DNA from: Actinospica robiniae DSM 44927
GTDB taxonomy: Bacteria > Actinomycetota > Actinomycetes > Streptomycetales > Catenulisporaceae
Direction of reading: 5' to 3'
NCBI RefSeq assembly: GCF_000504285.1
Contig: NZ_KI632511.1
Location: forward strand, 2,663,372-2,727,371
DNA length: 64,000 nucleotides
In this document: positions 8,833-16,936 of the stretch, one piece after another
How the letters are laid out: each line of letters starts with the position of its first letter
Numbering within the stretch: the first letter of the stretch is position 1
The notes under the pieces: generated by a model
What the model was told of the DNA's origin: nothing
Seen by the model: only the letters and a program-made list of their open reading frames with translations
The model's database searches: none
Translations under genes and position numbers: made by a program

Positions 8833-9641
8833 TGGTGCATTCCAACGGCCGCATAGGCGGAATAGCGGCGTGCGTCGCCGCCCAGCGGGTCGGGGCCCGA
8901 CTCGGGATCGGGACGCCAGTCGATCATGCTCACCAGGCCGGGCGGGACGACCTCGTAGGGACCGAGCAGGTCGAGGATCTCCTTGTGGCCGCGGCCGGTC
9001 AGGCCGGCCGTCGCGCTGCGGTAGACCTCTTCCATCTCCTCGAGTCGCTCGGGCTCGAAGTCGTTGGTGGCGTGGCTGACCGCCAGCAGCGAGTCCGGGA
9101 CGGTGGCACGGTGGTAGGCCTCGACGACGGCGGCCGGGTCGTCCTCGTCCGGGACGAAGTGCAGCACCGCGAACATCAGCACGGCCACCGGGCGGTCGAA
9201 GTCGAGTCGGCGCAGGGCCTCGGCCAGCACGGTCTCGGTGTCGCGCAGGTCCGCGTGCACGACGGCGGTGCGCTCGTTGCCGGCGAGCAGGTTGCGGCTG
9301 TGCGCGACGGCGACCGGGTCGTTGTCGACGTAGACGATCCGGGCCGTGGGGTCGAGGCTGTGCGCGATCTCGTGCACGTTGCCGGAGGTCGGTATGCCGG
9401 AGCCGAGGTCGAGGAACTGGTCGACGCCCCGGCTGATGGCGAAGGCGACCGCCCGGCGCAGGAAACCCCGGTTGGCCCGGGCTATGTGCGGCGAGTCCGG
9501 CCAGACCTCAAGCGCCTGGGACGCGAGCGCCCGGTCGGCGGCGAAGTTGTGCGAGCCGCCGAGGTAGAAGTCGTACATGCGGGCCGGGGCGGGACGCTCG
9601 ATGTCGATGTCGTCGGGCGCCCAGGAGGGGCGGTTCGTCAT
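8829..9641 (-). CDS. DUF574 SAM-dependent methyltransferase
   Basis: The 270-residue product matches the actinobacterial S-adenosylmethionine-binding DUF574 family. It has the N-terminal signature RPAPARMYDFYLGGSHNFAA, the SAM-binding motif I QFLDLGSGIPTSGNVHEIA, and the acidic strand RIVYVDNDPVAVAHSR. These proteins occur in many paralogous copies in streptomycetes and relatives and have no firmly assigned substrate. ATG 9641 follows a GGAGAAAGG site. Downstream it is coupled to the DinB-fold gene by an ATGA overlap. The stretch 9642-9793 upstream holds the promoter region and ends at the stop of the next reductase gene. Confidence 0.86.
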   Translation of the reverse strand: MTNRPSWAPDDIDIERPAPARMYDFYLGGSHNFAADRALASQALEVWPDSPHIARANRGFLRRAVAFAISRGVDQFLDLGSGIPTSGNVHEIAHSLDPTARIVYVDNDPVAVAHSRNLLAGNERTAVVHADLRDTETVLAEALRRLDFDRPVAVLMFAVLHFVPDEDDPAAVVEAYHRATVPDSLLAVSHATNDFEPERLEEMEEVYRSATAGLTGRGHKEILDLLGPYEVVPPGLVSMIDWRPDPESGPDPLGGDARRYSAYAAVGMHQ

Positions 9642-9793
9642 CGCGGTGGCCTTTCTCCGGCGGCTGACAGACGGTGGCGCGGCCATGGCGCCCGGCCGCA
9701 CTCGAGTGATGATAGGGCGCCGGGCCGGTCCGTGCGGCGTGCTCGGACCGGCCTCGGCGCACCGGACGCCGCGGGCGGGCGCGGAGGGATGCC

Positions 9794-10699
9794 TCAGCTG
9801 AAGTAGTGGCCTGATTCGACGTCCTCGACCCAGCCGGGGCGGGTCGGCTCCCAGCCGAGCACCTCGCGAGTCACGGCGTTGGAGACCGGGGCGTCGAGCG
9901 CGCCGAAGGCGGCCAGGAAACCGAGGTACTTCGGCGCCTCCTCTTCGGTGACGCTGCGGGCCTCGATCCCGAGCTGCCCGGCGATGGTCTCGGCGATCGT
10001 CTTGAACGGGATGCCGGTGTCGTCCACGCCGTGCAGCCGGGTGCCGGCCGGCGCCTTCTCCAGGGCGAGCCGGTAGAGCACGCCGATGTCGCGGGAGTCG
10101 GCCGCGGCCCAGCGGCTGGCACCGTCGCCGAGGTACGCGGCCGCGCCGCTCTGCCGGGCGAACGCGATGAGCGAGGGGGTGAAGCCGTGCTTGTCCAGAT
10201 CCGAGTGGACCAGCGGGGCGAGGCGCACGACCGAGGAGCGCACGCCCTGCTCGGCCAGGCTGATCGTCAGGTTCTCGGTGTCGACGCGCGGGCCGCCTGC
10301 GATCACGTCGGCCTCGGTGCCGAGCCGGCCGGTGATGCTGCCGAAGGCCAGCATCAGCACGCCGGAGGTGGTGACCAGCGGATTTCCGGTGCCGGCCAGT
10401 ACCTCGCCGAAGGCCTTGGCGACCTCGAGGTCCGCCTCGGCGGCCCGGACCATCTGGCCGGTCTGGGTCAGGGAGTGGTCGAAGGCGAGGTGGATGACGC
10501 CGTCGGCCTCGGCCGCCGCGGCCTTGAGGACGTCGAGGTCGTGCAGGTGGCCGCGGCGTACCTCGGCGCCGAGGGCGGCGACCCGCTCGGCCGCGGCGTC
10601 GGATCGGGCGAGGCCGAGGACCTGGTGCCCGTGGGCAAGCAGTTCGGGGATGACGGCGGAGGCGATGTGGCCCGAGGCGCCGGTGACGAACACGCGCAT
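9794..10699 (-). CDS. Extended SDR/NAD(P)-dependent epimerase-like reductase
   Basis: The 301-residue Rossmann protein starts MRVFVTGASGHIASAVIPEL, with the GxxGxxA nucleotide-binding motif, and is of the atypical/extended SDR type. It lacks an obvious YxxxK in the usual context, so its catalytic competence is uncertain; the region IPFKTIAETIAGQLGI is typical of the NmrA/epimerase group. ATG 10699 is preferred to the longer frame because it opens the Rossmann strand directly. It is divergent from a TetR gene, and the 104-bp gap contains a perfect paired operator, so it is almost certainly controlled by that regulator. Confidence 0.85.
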   Translation of the reverse strand: MRVFVTGASGHIASAVIPELLAHGHQVLGLARSDAAAERVAALGAEVRRGHLHDLDVLKAAAAEADGVIHLAFDHSLTQTGQMVRAAEADLEVAKAFGEVLAGTGNPLVTTSGVLMLAFGSITGRLGTEADVIAGGPRVDTENLTISLAEQGVRSSVVRLAPLVHSDLDKHGFTPSLIAFARQSGAAAYLGDGASRWAAADSRDIGVLYRLALEKAPAGTRLHGVDDTGIPFKTIAETIAGQLGIEARSVTEEEAPKYLGFLAAFGALDAPVSNAVTREVLGWEPTRPGWVEDVESGHYFS

Positions 10700-10717
10700 G
10701 AGGGACTCCCGTGGAAG

Positions 10718-10772
10718 TGATGGCACTTGGTGTCATTCAGCCTAACACGACTCATGACACCAAGTGCCATCA
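10718..10772. promoter_or_regulatory. Paired TetR operator between divergent genes
   Basis: A perfect 19-bp inverted repeat is visible: TGATGGCACTTGGTGTCAT at 10718-10736 and its exact reverse complement at 10754-10772, separated by 17 bp. Each arm is itself a near-palindrome (TGGCAC-TTG-GTGTCA), so this is best read as two operators, one facing each divergent gene. It lies between the reductase start (10699) and the TetR start (10804), as expected for autoregulation plus control of the reductase. Confidence 0.85.
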
Positions 10773-10803
10773 ACCTCGAGTGTGGTCCAGTACCCTGGAG
10801 CCG

Positions 10804-11397
10804 ATGACACGCTGGGAGCCCGACGCCGCCGGCCGCCTGACCAAGGCGGCGCTCGAACTGTTCGACGAGCAGGGATACGACGCCACGACCGTGGCGGAGA
10901 TCGCCGAGCGCGCCGGGCTGACCAAGCGCACCTTCTTCCGGCACTTCCCGGACAAGCGCGAGGCGCTGTTCAACGGCTCGGAGCAGCTGCAGAGCGTGTG
11001 GCTCGAGGGCATCGCCGAGGCGCCCGCGGACGCCGACGCGCTCAGCGCCGTGATGGCCGGGCTCGACCCGGTAGCGGAGGTGTTCGGGCAGCGCCATCCG
11101 TTCTCCCGGATCCGCGCCGGGATCGTGGCGGCGAATCCGGAGCTGCAGGAACGGGAACTGATCAAGCTGCACACGCTCGGGGAGGCGATCACCGGCGCCC
11201 TGCTGGGGCGGGGCGTGCCGGAGAACGCCGCGGCCCTCGCCGCCCAGGCCGGGGTGGCGGTCTTCCATGTCGGGTTCGGCCGCTGGGTGCGGCAGGAGGA
11301 CCCGGCCGCGTTCAGGGCACTGCTGCACGCGACACTGCGCGATCTGCAGGCGGTGACCGCGGCCGGGTCGGCGCTCAGGACTCCGGAGTCAGGCTGA
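10804..11397 (+). CDS. TetR-family transcriptional regulator
   Basis: The 197-residue protein has the TetR helix-turn-helix at about residues 10-55 (TTVAEIAERAGLTKRTFFRH followed by FPDKREALF), then an all-helical ligand-binding domain. ATG 10804 starts the conserved MTRWEPDAAGRLTKAALELF; the open frame upstream runs through the operator and is not coding. It likely represses itself and the divergent SDR-type reductase through the paired dyad at 10718-10772. The inducer is unknown. Its last 23 nt overlap the end of the convergent SGNH hydrolase gene. Confidence 0.9.
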   Translation: MTRWEPDAAGRLTKAALELFDEQGYDATTVAEIAERAGLTKRTFFRHFPDKREALFNGSEQLQSVWLEGIAEAPADADALSAVMAGLDPVAEVFGQRHPFSRIRAGIVAANPELQERELIKLHTLGEAITGALLGRGVPENAAALAAQAGVAVFHVGFGRWVRQEDPAAFRALLHATLRDLQAVTAAGSALRTPESG

Positions 11398-12565
11398 TTC
11401 CCTCAAGGCCCTGATTCGCCGTCGCCGTGCAGGCGTACTGGCCGGGCGCCTGGGCCCAGAACTTGGTCAGGCAGCTGCCGAGGGCCGCCTGGCCGTAGGC
11501 GTTCGGGTGGATCGACTCCTGCAGGATGCCCTGGGTGGCGCCGGTGGTCACGAAGCGGATCCACTCGGCCTGCGCGGCCGGGATCGGGTTCGCCGGCGAG
11601 TCGGCGGACGTGGCCTGTGCGGCACTGGTCGCGCACACCTCGTGCCCGGCGTCGGCGCGCTGCACGTCGAGGAACTCAGCACCCTGAGCCGCAGCGGCCT
11701 GCTCGAGCATCGCGGCGATCTGGGCGACCACGACGTCGTGGGCCCAGGTGGCGTCGGTGTCGTAGATCGGGCAGCCGCCGGTGGTCAGCCGCGCGTACGT
11801 CTCCGGGTAGCGGAAGTCGCCGCCGTCCGGGAACGGGGAGGGGTAGGACTGCAGCACGAGCCGGTAATCAGAGTTCTTGTACCCGGCCGCCGCCATGGTG
11901 GCGCGGATCGAGGCGAGCACCGCCTCGACCTTGGGCTCCACGGCGGTGATGGCCTGCGTGAGCGCGGGCTGCTGGGACGCCTCGCACGGGCCGAGGCCCA
12001 GGGTGAAGTCCCGGAAGCAGGTCGTGAGCACGCCGCCGAAGTTCAGGTCGTTGCCGCTGACGGACACCACGATCAGCTTCACGTCGTCGCGCGCCGCGAG
12101 CGTGGCCAGCTGGTCGACCTGCGGCGCCTCGCCCTTGAACGTCTGGCCGCCGTCCGCGGCGGGCAGCACGTTGTCGGTGACCGCGCCGGAGCAGGCGAGG
12201 TTGACCCGCTGATCCACCGGCAGCGTGGCAGACTGGATCTCGGAGACGTCCGAGCGGTCGCAGCCGTTGCCGTAGGAGGCCCCGTAGACCCGGCTCGGAT
12301 CATGCTGACAGCTCGTGGCGTCGCAGTCGTACGCCGCGCGATCGGTACCCCAGACGTCCCCGGAGGTGCTCGGCGGTACCGCGTTGCCCTGCCAGCGCCC
12401 TGCTTCGCCCGAGATGTAGCTGTCTCCCATCGAGACCGCGGCCGTCGGGCGCGCGTCTTGGGGCGACGCGGCGGCCAGCGCGCCCGGCGCGAGGGTGCCG
12501 AGGCCGGTCAGCGCGACGACGACGAGCACCCCGATCCGGCCGAGTCGGCGACGTGTGGTGAACAT
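11375..12565 (-). CDS. Secreted SGNH/GDSL hydrolase
   Basis: This 396-residue protein begins with a signal peptide: basic MFTTRRRLGR, a hydrophobic core, and a probable cleavage after PGALAAA. The mature part shows the SGNH blocks: VSMGDSYISGEAG with the nucleophilic Ser near residue 49, SGNDLNFGG with the oxyanion Asn, and the catalytic His in ESIHPNAYGQ. Paired Cys residues suggest disulphides. Family members are secreted esterases, lipases or carbohydrate deacetylases; the substrate is unknown. It converges with the TetR gene and the two reading frames overlap at their 3' ends. Confidence 0.88.
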   Translation of the reverse strand: MFTTRRRLGRIGVLVVVALTGLGTLAPGALAAASPQDARPTAAVSMGDSYISGEAGRWQGNAVPPSTSGDVWGTDRAAYDCDATSCQHDPSRVYGASYGNGCDRSDVSEIQSATLPVDQRVNLACSGAVTDNVLPAADGGQTFKGEAPQVDQLATLAARDDVKLIVVSVSGNDLNFGGVLTTCFRDFTLGLGPCEASQQPALTQAITAVEPKVEAVLASIRATMAAAGYKNSDYRLVLQSYPSPFPDGGDFRYPETYARLTTGGCPIYDTDATWAHDVVVAQIAAMLEQAAAAQGAEFLDVQRADAGHEVCATSAAQATSADSPANPIPAAQAEWIRFVTTGATQGILQESIHPNAYGQAALGSCLTKFWAQAPGQYACTATANQGLEGISLTPES

Positions 12566-12745
12566 ATAAGCCCTTTCCCTCGGTGCGACTCAAACACCCC
12601 ATGAGTAACAAACACCGGCAAACGTAGTCGCACGGTTCGGCGCGGATCACCGAGAGGGAAGGACGACACGCGAAGGTCGCTCGAACGTGTCCAAGAGCGG
12701 CCGGACCTGGGCGGCGCGACGTCGGCGGGGCCGGCCGCCGCGTCG

Positions 12746-13948
12746 TCAGCGGCAGGGCGCGGCGCGGCGGATCCGGCTGTCCAGCACGCTCTCCAGCGGC
12801 AGTGTGGCCGCGCCAAGGGCGCTGCGGTCCGAGTCGAGCAGGCCGAGTTCGATCGAGGTCGCCGCGAACGGATGCCGCAGCGCGTGCCGGCCGGCCGAGG
12901 CGCGGATGGCCGGCAGCAGCCGGACGCCGAGCAGCCGGCCGGCCCACCCGCACAGCACGACCCGCTCGGGATTGAACAAGTTGACGAGGTTGGCGATCCC
13001 GACGCCGAGGTACTCCGCGGTCTCGGCCATGACCTCCGCGGCGACGGGCGAGGGATCGGCGGCCAGTGCGGCCAGCGCGGACTCCTCGTCGCCGTCGGCG
13101 GGCAGCGCGATGCCGGCGCGGTCCAGGATGGCCTCGGCGCCGACGTACGCCTCCAGGCAGCCGGTCGAGCCGCAGCGGCACCGCCGGCCGTTGGCCACGA
13201 TCTTCGTGTGGCCCCACTCGCCAGCGCTGGAGGTGGCGCCGCGGTAGATGCCGCCGCCGGTGATCAGCGACGCGCCGACCCCGGAGCCGAGGATCGCCAC
13301 CACCGCGCTGCGCGCGCCGCGTCCCGCACCGAACCAGAGCTCTGCCTGGCCGGTCGTCTTGGCGCAGTTCTCGAAACGCAGCGGCAGGTCGGTGTGGGCA
13401 CGCAGCAAACGCTCCAGCGGCACCGCGTCCCAGCCGTAGGTCTGGCCGTGCACCAGCGCTTCGTCTCCCTGCTCGACGATTCCCGGCACCCCGACTCCGA
13501 CGCCGAGGACCGAGCCGGCGTCGACCGCGGCGTCGCGCAGCACGGCCTCGAGGCCCGTGGCAATCGTTTGCGCAACCGTCTCCGGCTCGTGCTCGGTGGG
13601 GTCGGCCAGCCGGCACTCGGTCTGCGCGCGTTCGGCCAGGGTCAGGTCGTAGAGCCCCACCTGGATGCGGGTCTCGCCGACGTCGACGCCGACCACGAAC
13701 CCGTAGTCCGGATCGATCTCCAGCAGCGTGCGCGGACGTCCGCCGTCAGAGTCCTGCGATCCAGCCTCGGTCACCACGCCCTCGGTGAGCAGCTCGCGTA
13801 CCACGCTCGTCATCGAGGCCTGACTCAGGCCGGTCGCCTCGGCCAGATCCTGCCGGCTGCAGGGGCGGTGGAAGTAGAGCCGCCACAGCACAGCCGAGCG
13901 GTTCTCCCGGCGCACGTCCTTCACCGTCGCCCGTCTGCGGTCTTGCAT
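12746..13948 (-). CDS. ROK-family transcriptional regulator (first copy)
   Basis: The 400-residue protein has an N-terminal winged helix (SRQDLAEATGLSQASMTSVV) followed by a ROK sugar-kinase-like domain. The ATP-binding motif reads GVDVGETRIQVGLYD rather than the kinase DxGGT form, and the zinc site is present as CRCGSTGCLEAYV. The SAGEWGH motif holds the sugar-contacting His. These features mark a sugar-responsive repressor rather than a kinase. ATG 13948 is chosen because it starts MQDRRRATVKDVRRENRSAV, aligned with the second copy. It lies downstream of the second ROK gene with a 58-bp gap that contains AT-rich promoter-like sequence. Confidence 0.9.
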   Translation of the reverse strand: MQDRRRATVKDVRRENRSAVLWRLYFHRPCSRQDLAEATGLSQASMTSVVRELLTEGVVTEAGSQDSDGGRPRTLLEIDPDYGFVVGVDVGETRIQVGLYDLTLAERAQTECRLADPTEHEPETVAQTIATGLEAVLRDAAVDAGSVLGVGVGVPGIVEQGDEALVHGQTYGWDAVPLERLLRAHTDLPLRFENCAKTTGQAELWFGAGRGARSAVVAILGSGVGASLITGGGIYRGATSSAGEWGHTKIVANGRRCRCGSTGCLEAYVGAEAILDRAGIALPADGDEESALAALAADPSPVAAEVMAETAEYLGVGIANLVNLFNPERVVLCGWAGRLLGVRLLPAIRASAGRHALRHPFAATSIELGLLDSDRSALGAATLPLESVLDSRIRRAAPCR

Positions 13949-14006
13949 CAGCTCCCCATCAGCTCGTCCTTGCGGAAAACTTATACAGGTAGGCAATATA
14001 GGCCCC

Positions 14007-15251
14007 CTAACTCGGCCGCGGTGCGGCGCCGGCGGTCTGCAGGAAGCGGGCGACCGGAAGCGTGGCGGCGCCGAGGGCGACGGCGTCCGGACCGAGCCGG
14101 CCGACCTCGATCGCGGCCTTGGCGAAGGGATGGCGCAGCGCGTGCGCCCGGGCCACCTCGAGCACCCTGGGCAGCAGCTCGCGGGCGAGCAGGAGGCCGG
14201 CCCAGCCGCCGATGATGATCCGCTCCGGATTGAACAGGTTGATGAGGTTGCCGATGCTCACGCCGAGGTGCAGCGCGGTCTCGTCCAGCACCGCCCGGGC
14301 CGCGAGCACGTCCGGGGCATCGCTCTCCGCCCGCGCCACGGCCAGGATCCGCAGCATCGCGCTCTCCTCGTCGTCGGCGCCGGACAGGCCGGCCGCGGCC
14401 TGCGGGCACGCCTCGGCGTAGCGCGCGATGATCGACTCCGCCCCGATATAAGCCTCCAGACATCCCCGGGTCCCGCACCGGCACAGCCGGCCGCCGATCG
14501 CGGCGGTGACGTGGCCCCACTCCCCCGCGCCGGTGCTCGAGCCGCGGTAGGTGACGCCGTCGAGCATCACCGAGGCGCCGATGCCGGAGCCGATCAGCAG
14601 GAACAGCGTGTCGCTCGCCCCGCGCCCGGCACCGAACCACATCTCCGCCTGGCCGAGGGCGTTGGCCCCGTTGTCCAGGAACAGCGGCAGATCGGTCACC
14701 TCGCGCAGCAGCGCCTCGAGCGGCGCCGCGTCCCAGCCGATGGTCTGACAGTGCACCACCGCCGCCTCGGGCCGGACCTCGACGATCCCGGGCACCCCGA
14801 TTCCGATGCCCAGCATACGGATTCCGCTGTCCGGCGCGGGCGCGCCGACCTCCGCGAGGCCCGCGGCCACGCCGGCCACCACGTCCCGCGGCGTGCAGCG
14901 GCCCGGCACCATCGGGATCTCGGCCCGGGCCAGCTCGGTCAGGGCCAGATCGAAGCGCTCCACCCGGATCCGGGTCTCGCCCACGTCGACCCCGATCACC
15001 TGGAAACGGGAGGCCGCCACGTCCAGCAGGATCCGCGGCCGCCCGCCCGCGGACTCGGTGGCGCCGGACTCGATCACCACCTCCGCCTCGATCAGCTCAC
15101 TGACGACGGAGCTGACCGAGGCTCCGCTCAGCCCGGTGGCCCGGCTCAGCTCCAACCGGCTGGAGGCGCGGTGGAAGTACAGATGCCGCAACAGCAGCGA
15201 CCTGTTCGACCTGCGCACGTCCCGGACGTTGCGTCCGCGCGGCTCCGCCAT
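14007..15251 (-). CDS. ROK-family transcriptional regulator (second copy), divergent from the sugar ABC operon
   Basis: This 414-residue protein is a close paralogue of its neighbour: winged helix SRLELSRATGLSGASVSSVV, degenerate ATP motif GVDVGETRIRVERFD, sugar motif TGAGEWGH and zinc site CRCGTRGCLEAYI. ATG 15251 starts MAEPRGRNVRDVRRSNRSLL, parallel to the other copy. Its position 226 bp from the divergent solute-binding-protein gene makes it the likely repressor of that importer. The two ROK genes probably arose by duplication, so they may bind related operators and different sugars. Confidence 0.9.
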   Translation of the reverse strand: MAEPRGRNVRDVRRSNRSLLLRHLYFHRASSRLELSRATGLSGASVSSVVSELIEAEVVIESGATESAGGRPRILLDVAASRFQVIGVDVGETRIRVERFDLALTELARAEIPMVPGRCTPRDVVAGVAAGLAEVGAPAPDSGIRMLGIGIGVPGIVEVRPEAAVVHCQTIGWDAAPLEALLREVTDLPLFLDNGANALGQAEMWFGAGRGASDTLFLLIGSGIGASVMLDGVTYRGSSTGAGEWGHVTAAIGGRLCRCGTRGCLEAYIGAESIIARYAEACPQAAAGLSGADDEESAMLRILAVARAESDAPDVLAARAVLDETALHLGVSIGNLINLFNPERIIIGGWAGLLLARELLPRVLEVARAHALRHPFAKAAIEVGRLGPDAVALGAATLPVARFLQTAGAAPRPS

Positions 15252-15321
15252 CGACCCCCTCCGAGGACCGCACCGGCGCCGGCCTAGCCCGCCCGTCACA
15301 CACGGGCGAGGCGGCCGGCTC

Positions 15322-15350
15322 TTGACGGCAGAGTACTGCGGAAGTTAAAT
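15322..15350 (+). promoter_or_regulatory. Sigma-70-type promoter for the ABC importer
   Basis: TTGACG at 15322-15327 and TTAAAT at 15345-15350 are separated by exactly 17 bp, which fits a housekeeping sigma promoter. It would give a leader of about 120 nt before the lipoprotein start at 15478. The AT-richer stretch just downstream (15350-15385) includes ACAC and GTGT arms spaced by 8 bp, a possible ROK-binding position, but that part is weak. Confidence 0.6.
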
Positions 15351-15477
15351 CGGAACACGAACTAAGGTGTGAAAGAAGTCACGACGGCGCTCGCAGCCGT
15401 CCGCACGGGGCTCAATCCATCCTCCGCCGCCTTCGCGGCCCGCCATGCCGGCGGCCGCAGTGAAGAAGGGATGTCCC

Positions 15478-16827
15478 ATGCTCAGAATCTCGCGTTCCCA
15501 TCGCTTCGCGAATACCGCCGCCGTCCTGGCCACGGCACTGATCGTCTCGGCCTGCAGCAGCGGGAACTCTGGCTCGGGCAGCGGTTCGGCCACGGCCGGC
15601 GGCTCGCTCAAGGGCCAGACGATCACCTACTGGGCCAGCGACCAGGGCAGCTCCATCAGCGACGACGTCCAGGTGCTCACCCCGGAGCTCAACGAGTTCA
15701 CCAAGGAGACCGGGGTCAAGGTCAACCTCCAGGTCATCGGGTGGAACGACCTGCTCAACCGGATCCTGGCGGCCACCGCCTCGGGTCAGGGCCCGGACGT
15801 GGTCAACATCGGCAACACCTGGTCCGCCTCGCTCCAGGCCACCGGCGCCTTCCTGCCGATCAGCCCGGACGTGATGAACCAGATCGGCGACACCGGGCGG
15901 TTCCTGCCCGGCGCGCTGGCGGCGACCGGCGCGGCCGGCAAGCCCCCGGTGGGCGTGCCGATCTACTCCACCGCGTACGGGCTCTACTACAACAAGGCGA
16001 TGTTCGCCGCGGCCGGCATCTCCAGTCCCCCGGCCACCTGGGAGGACCTGATCGCGGACGGCCAGAAGCTGACCCACGGCAACCAGTGGGGCCTGACCCT
16101 GGAAGCCGCGCAGACGCCGGAGAACGCGCACGCCGCGTTCGTGCTGAGCGAGCAGCAGGGCGGCTCCTGGTTCGACTCCTCCGGCAACCCCACCTTCAAC
16201 ACCCCGGCGAACGTGGCCGCGATCAAGCAGCTGGTCTCATTCATGGGCACCGACAAGATCACCAACCCGAGCGACGCCGAGAACTCCAACGGCACCGAGG
16301 CGCTGCAGGAGTTCGCCAGCGGCAAGGCGGCCATGCTGATGTGGCAGCCGGCCGGGGCGAACCTGACCAAGTACGGCATGCAGTCCTCGCAGTGGGGTGT
16401 CGCGCCGCTGCCGTTCCCGGCGAGCCCGCCGGCCGGCTCCCAGCACATCGACTCGATGGTCGGCGGCATCAACCTCTCCGTGTTCGCCAACACCAAGAAC
16501 CAGGCGGCGGCGCTGGCCTTCGTGAAGTTCATGACCAGCAAGGACACGCAGATCTCGCTGAACAAGACCTACGGCTCGCTGCCCTCGGTCACCGACGCCT
16601 ACACCGACCCGGCCTTCCAGACCGCGGACGACAAGGTGTTCCAGAACGTGCTGGCCACCTCGGCCACGGCGATGCCGGAGATCGCGGCGGAGAGCCAGTT
16701 CGAGACGGCGATCGGCGCGGCGCTCAAAACCCTGTTCTCCGATGCGGCGAACGGGACGGCGATCACCGACGCGCTGGTGCAGTCCACGCTCACCAGCGCC
16801 CAGCAGCAGATGGCGTCCGCGGGCTGA
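15478..16827 (+). CDS. Sugar ABC transporter substrate-binding lipoprotein
   Basis: The 449-residue family 1 (MalE-like) binding protein starts with a lipoprotein signal peptide: MLRISRSHRFANTAAV, a hydrophobic core, and lipobox IVSAC with the lipidated Cys at about residue 26. A Gly/Ser linker follows. The body has the expected GPDVVNIGNTWSASLQATGAF and AYGLYYNKAMFAAAGI regions that contact sugar. It delivers carbohydrate to the two permeases encoded next. ATG 15478 follows a GAAGGGA site. No ATPase is encoded nearby; in actinomycetes such importers commonly use a shared MsiK-type ATPase, which is inferred here. Confidence 0.92.
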   Translation: MLRISRSHRFANTAAVLATALIVSACSSGNSGSGSGSATAGGSLKGQTITYWASDQGSSISDDVQVLTPELNEFTKETGVKVNLQVIGWNDLLNRILAATASGQGPDVVNIGNTWSASLQATGAFLPISPDVMNQIGDTGRFLPGALAATGAAGKPPVGVPIYSTAYGLYYNKAMFAAAGISSPPATWEDLIADGQKLTHGNQWGLTLEAAQTPENAHAAFVLSEQQGGSWFDSSGNPTFNTPANVAAIKQLVSFMGTDKITNPSDAENSNGTEALQEFASGKAAMLMWQPAGANLTKYGMQSSQWGVAPLPFPASPPAGSQHIDSMVGGINLSVFANTKNQAAALAFVKFMTSKDTQISLNKTYGSLPSVTDAYTDPAFQTADDKVFQNVLATSATAMPEIAAESQFETAIGAALKTLFSDAANGTAITDALVQSTLTSAQQQMASAG

Positions 16828-16854
16828 GTCTCGCGCGCTCTGACGTCCAGCCGA

Positions 16855-16886
16855 GGTGTCGCCGGGCCCTAGGGCCCGGCGACACC
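16855..16886. repeat. Perfect 32-bp intercistronic palindrome (RNA hairpin)
   Basis: The sequence from 16855 to 16870 (GGTGTCGCCGGGCCCT) is followed immediately by its exact reverse complement to 16886. In RNA it forms a very stable hairpin 28 bp after the binding-protein stop and 50 bp before the first permease start. Such structures between binding-protein and permease genes usually stabilise the upstream mRNA or partly terminate, giving more binding protein than permease. There is no U-tract. Confidence 0.8.
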
Positions 16887-16936
16887 TTCCGGCTTGCCGT
16901 CCCACCGCCCCGCCTGTCCGGAAGGAACCACGCGCG

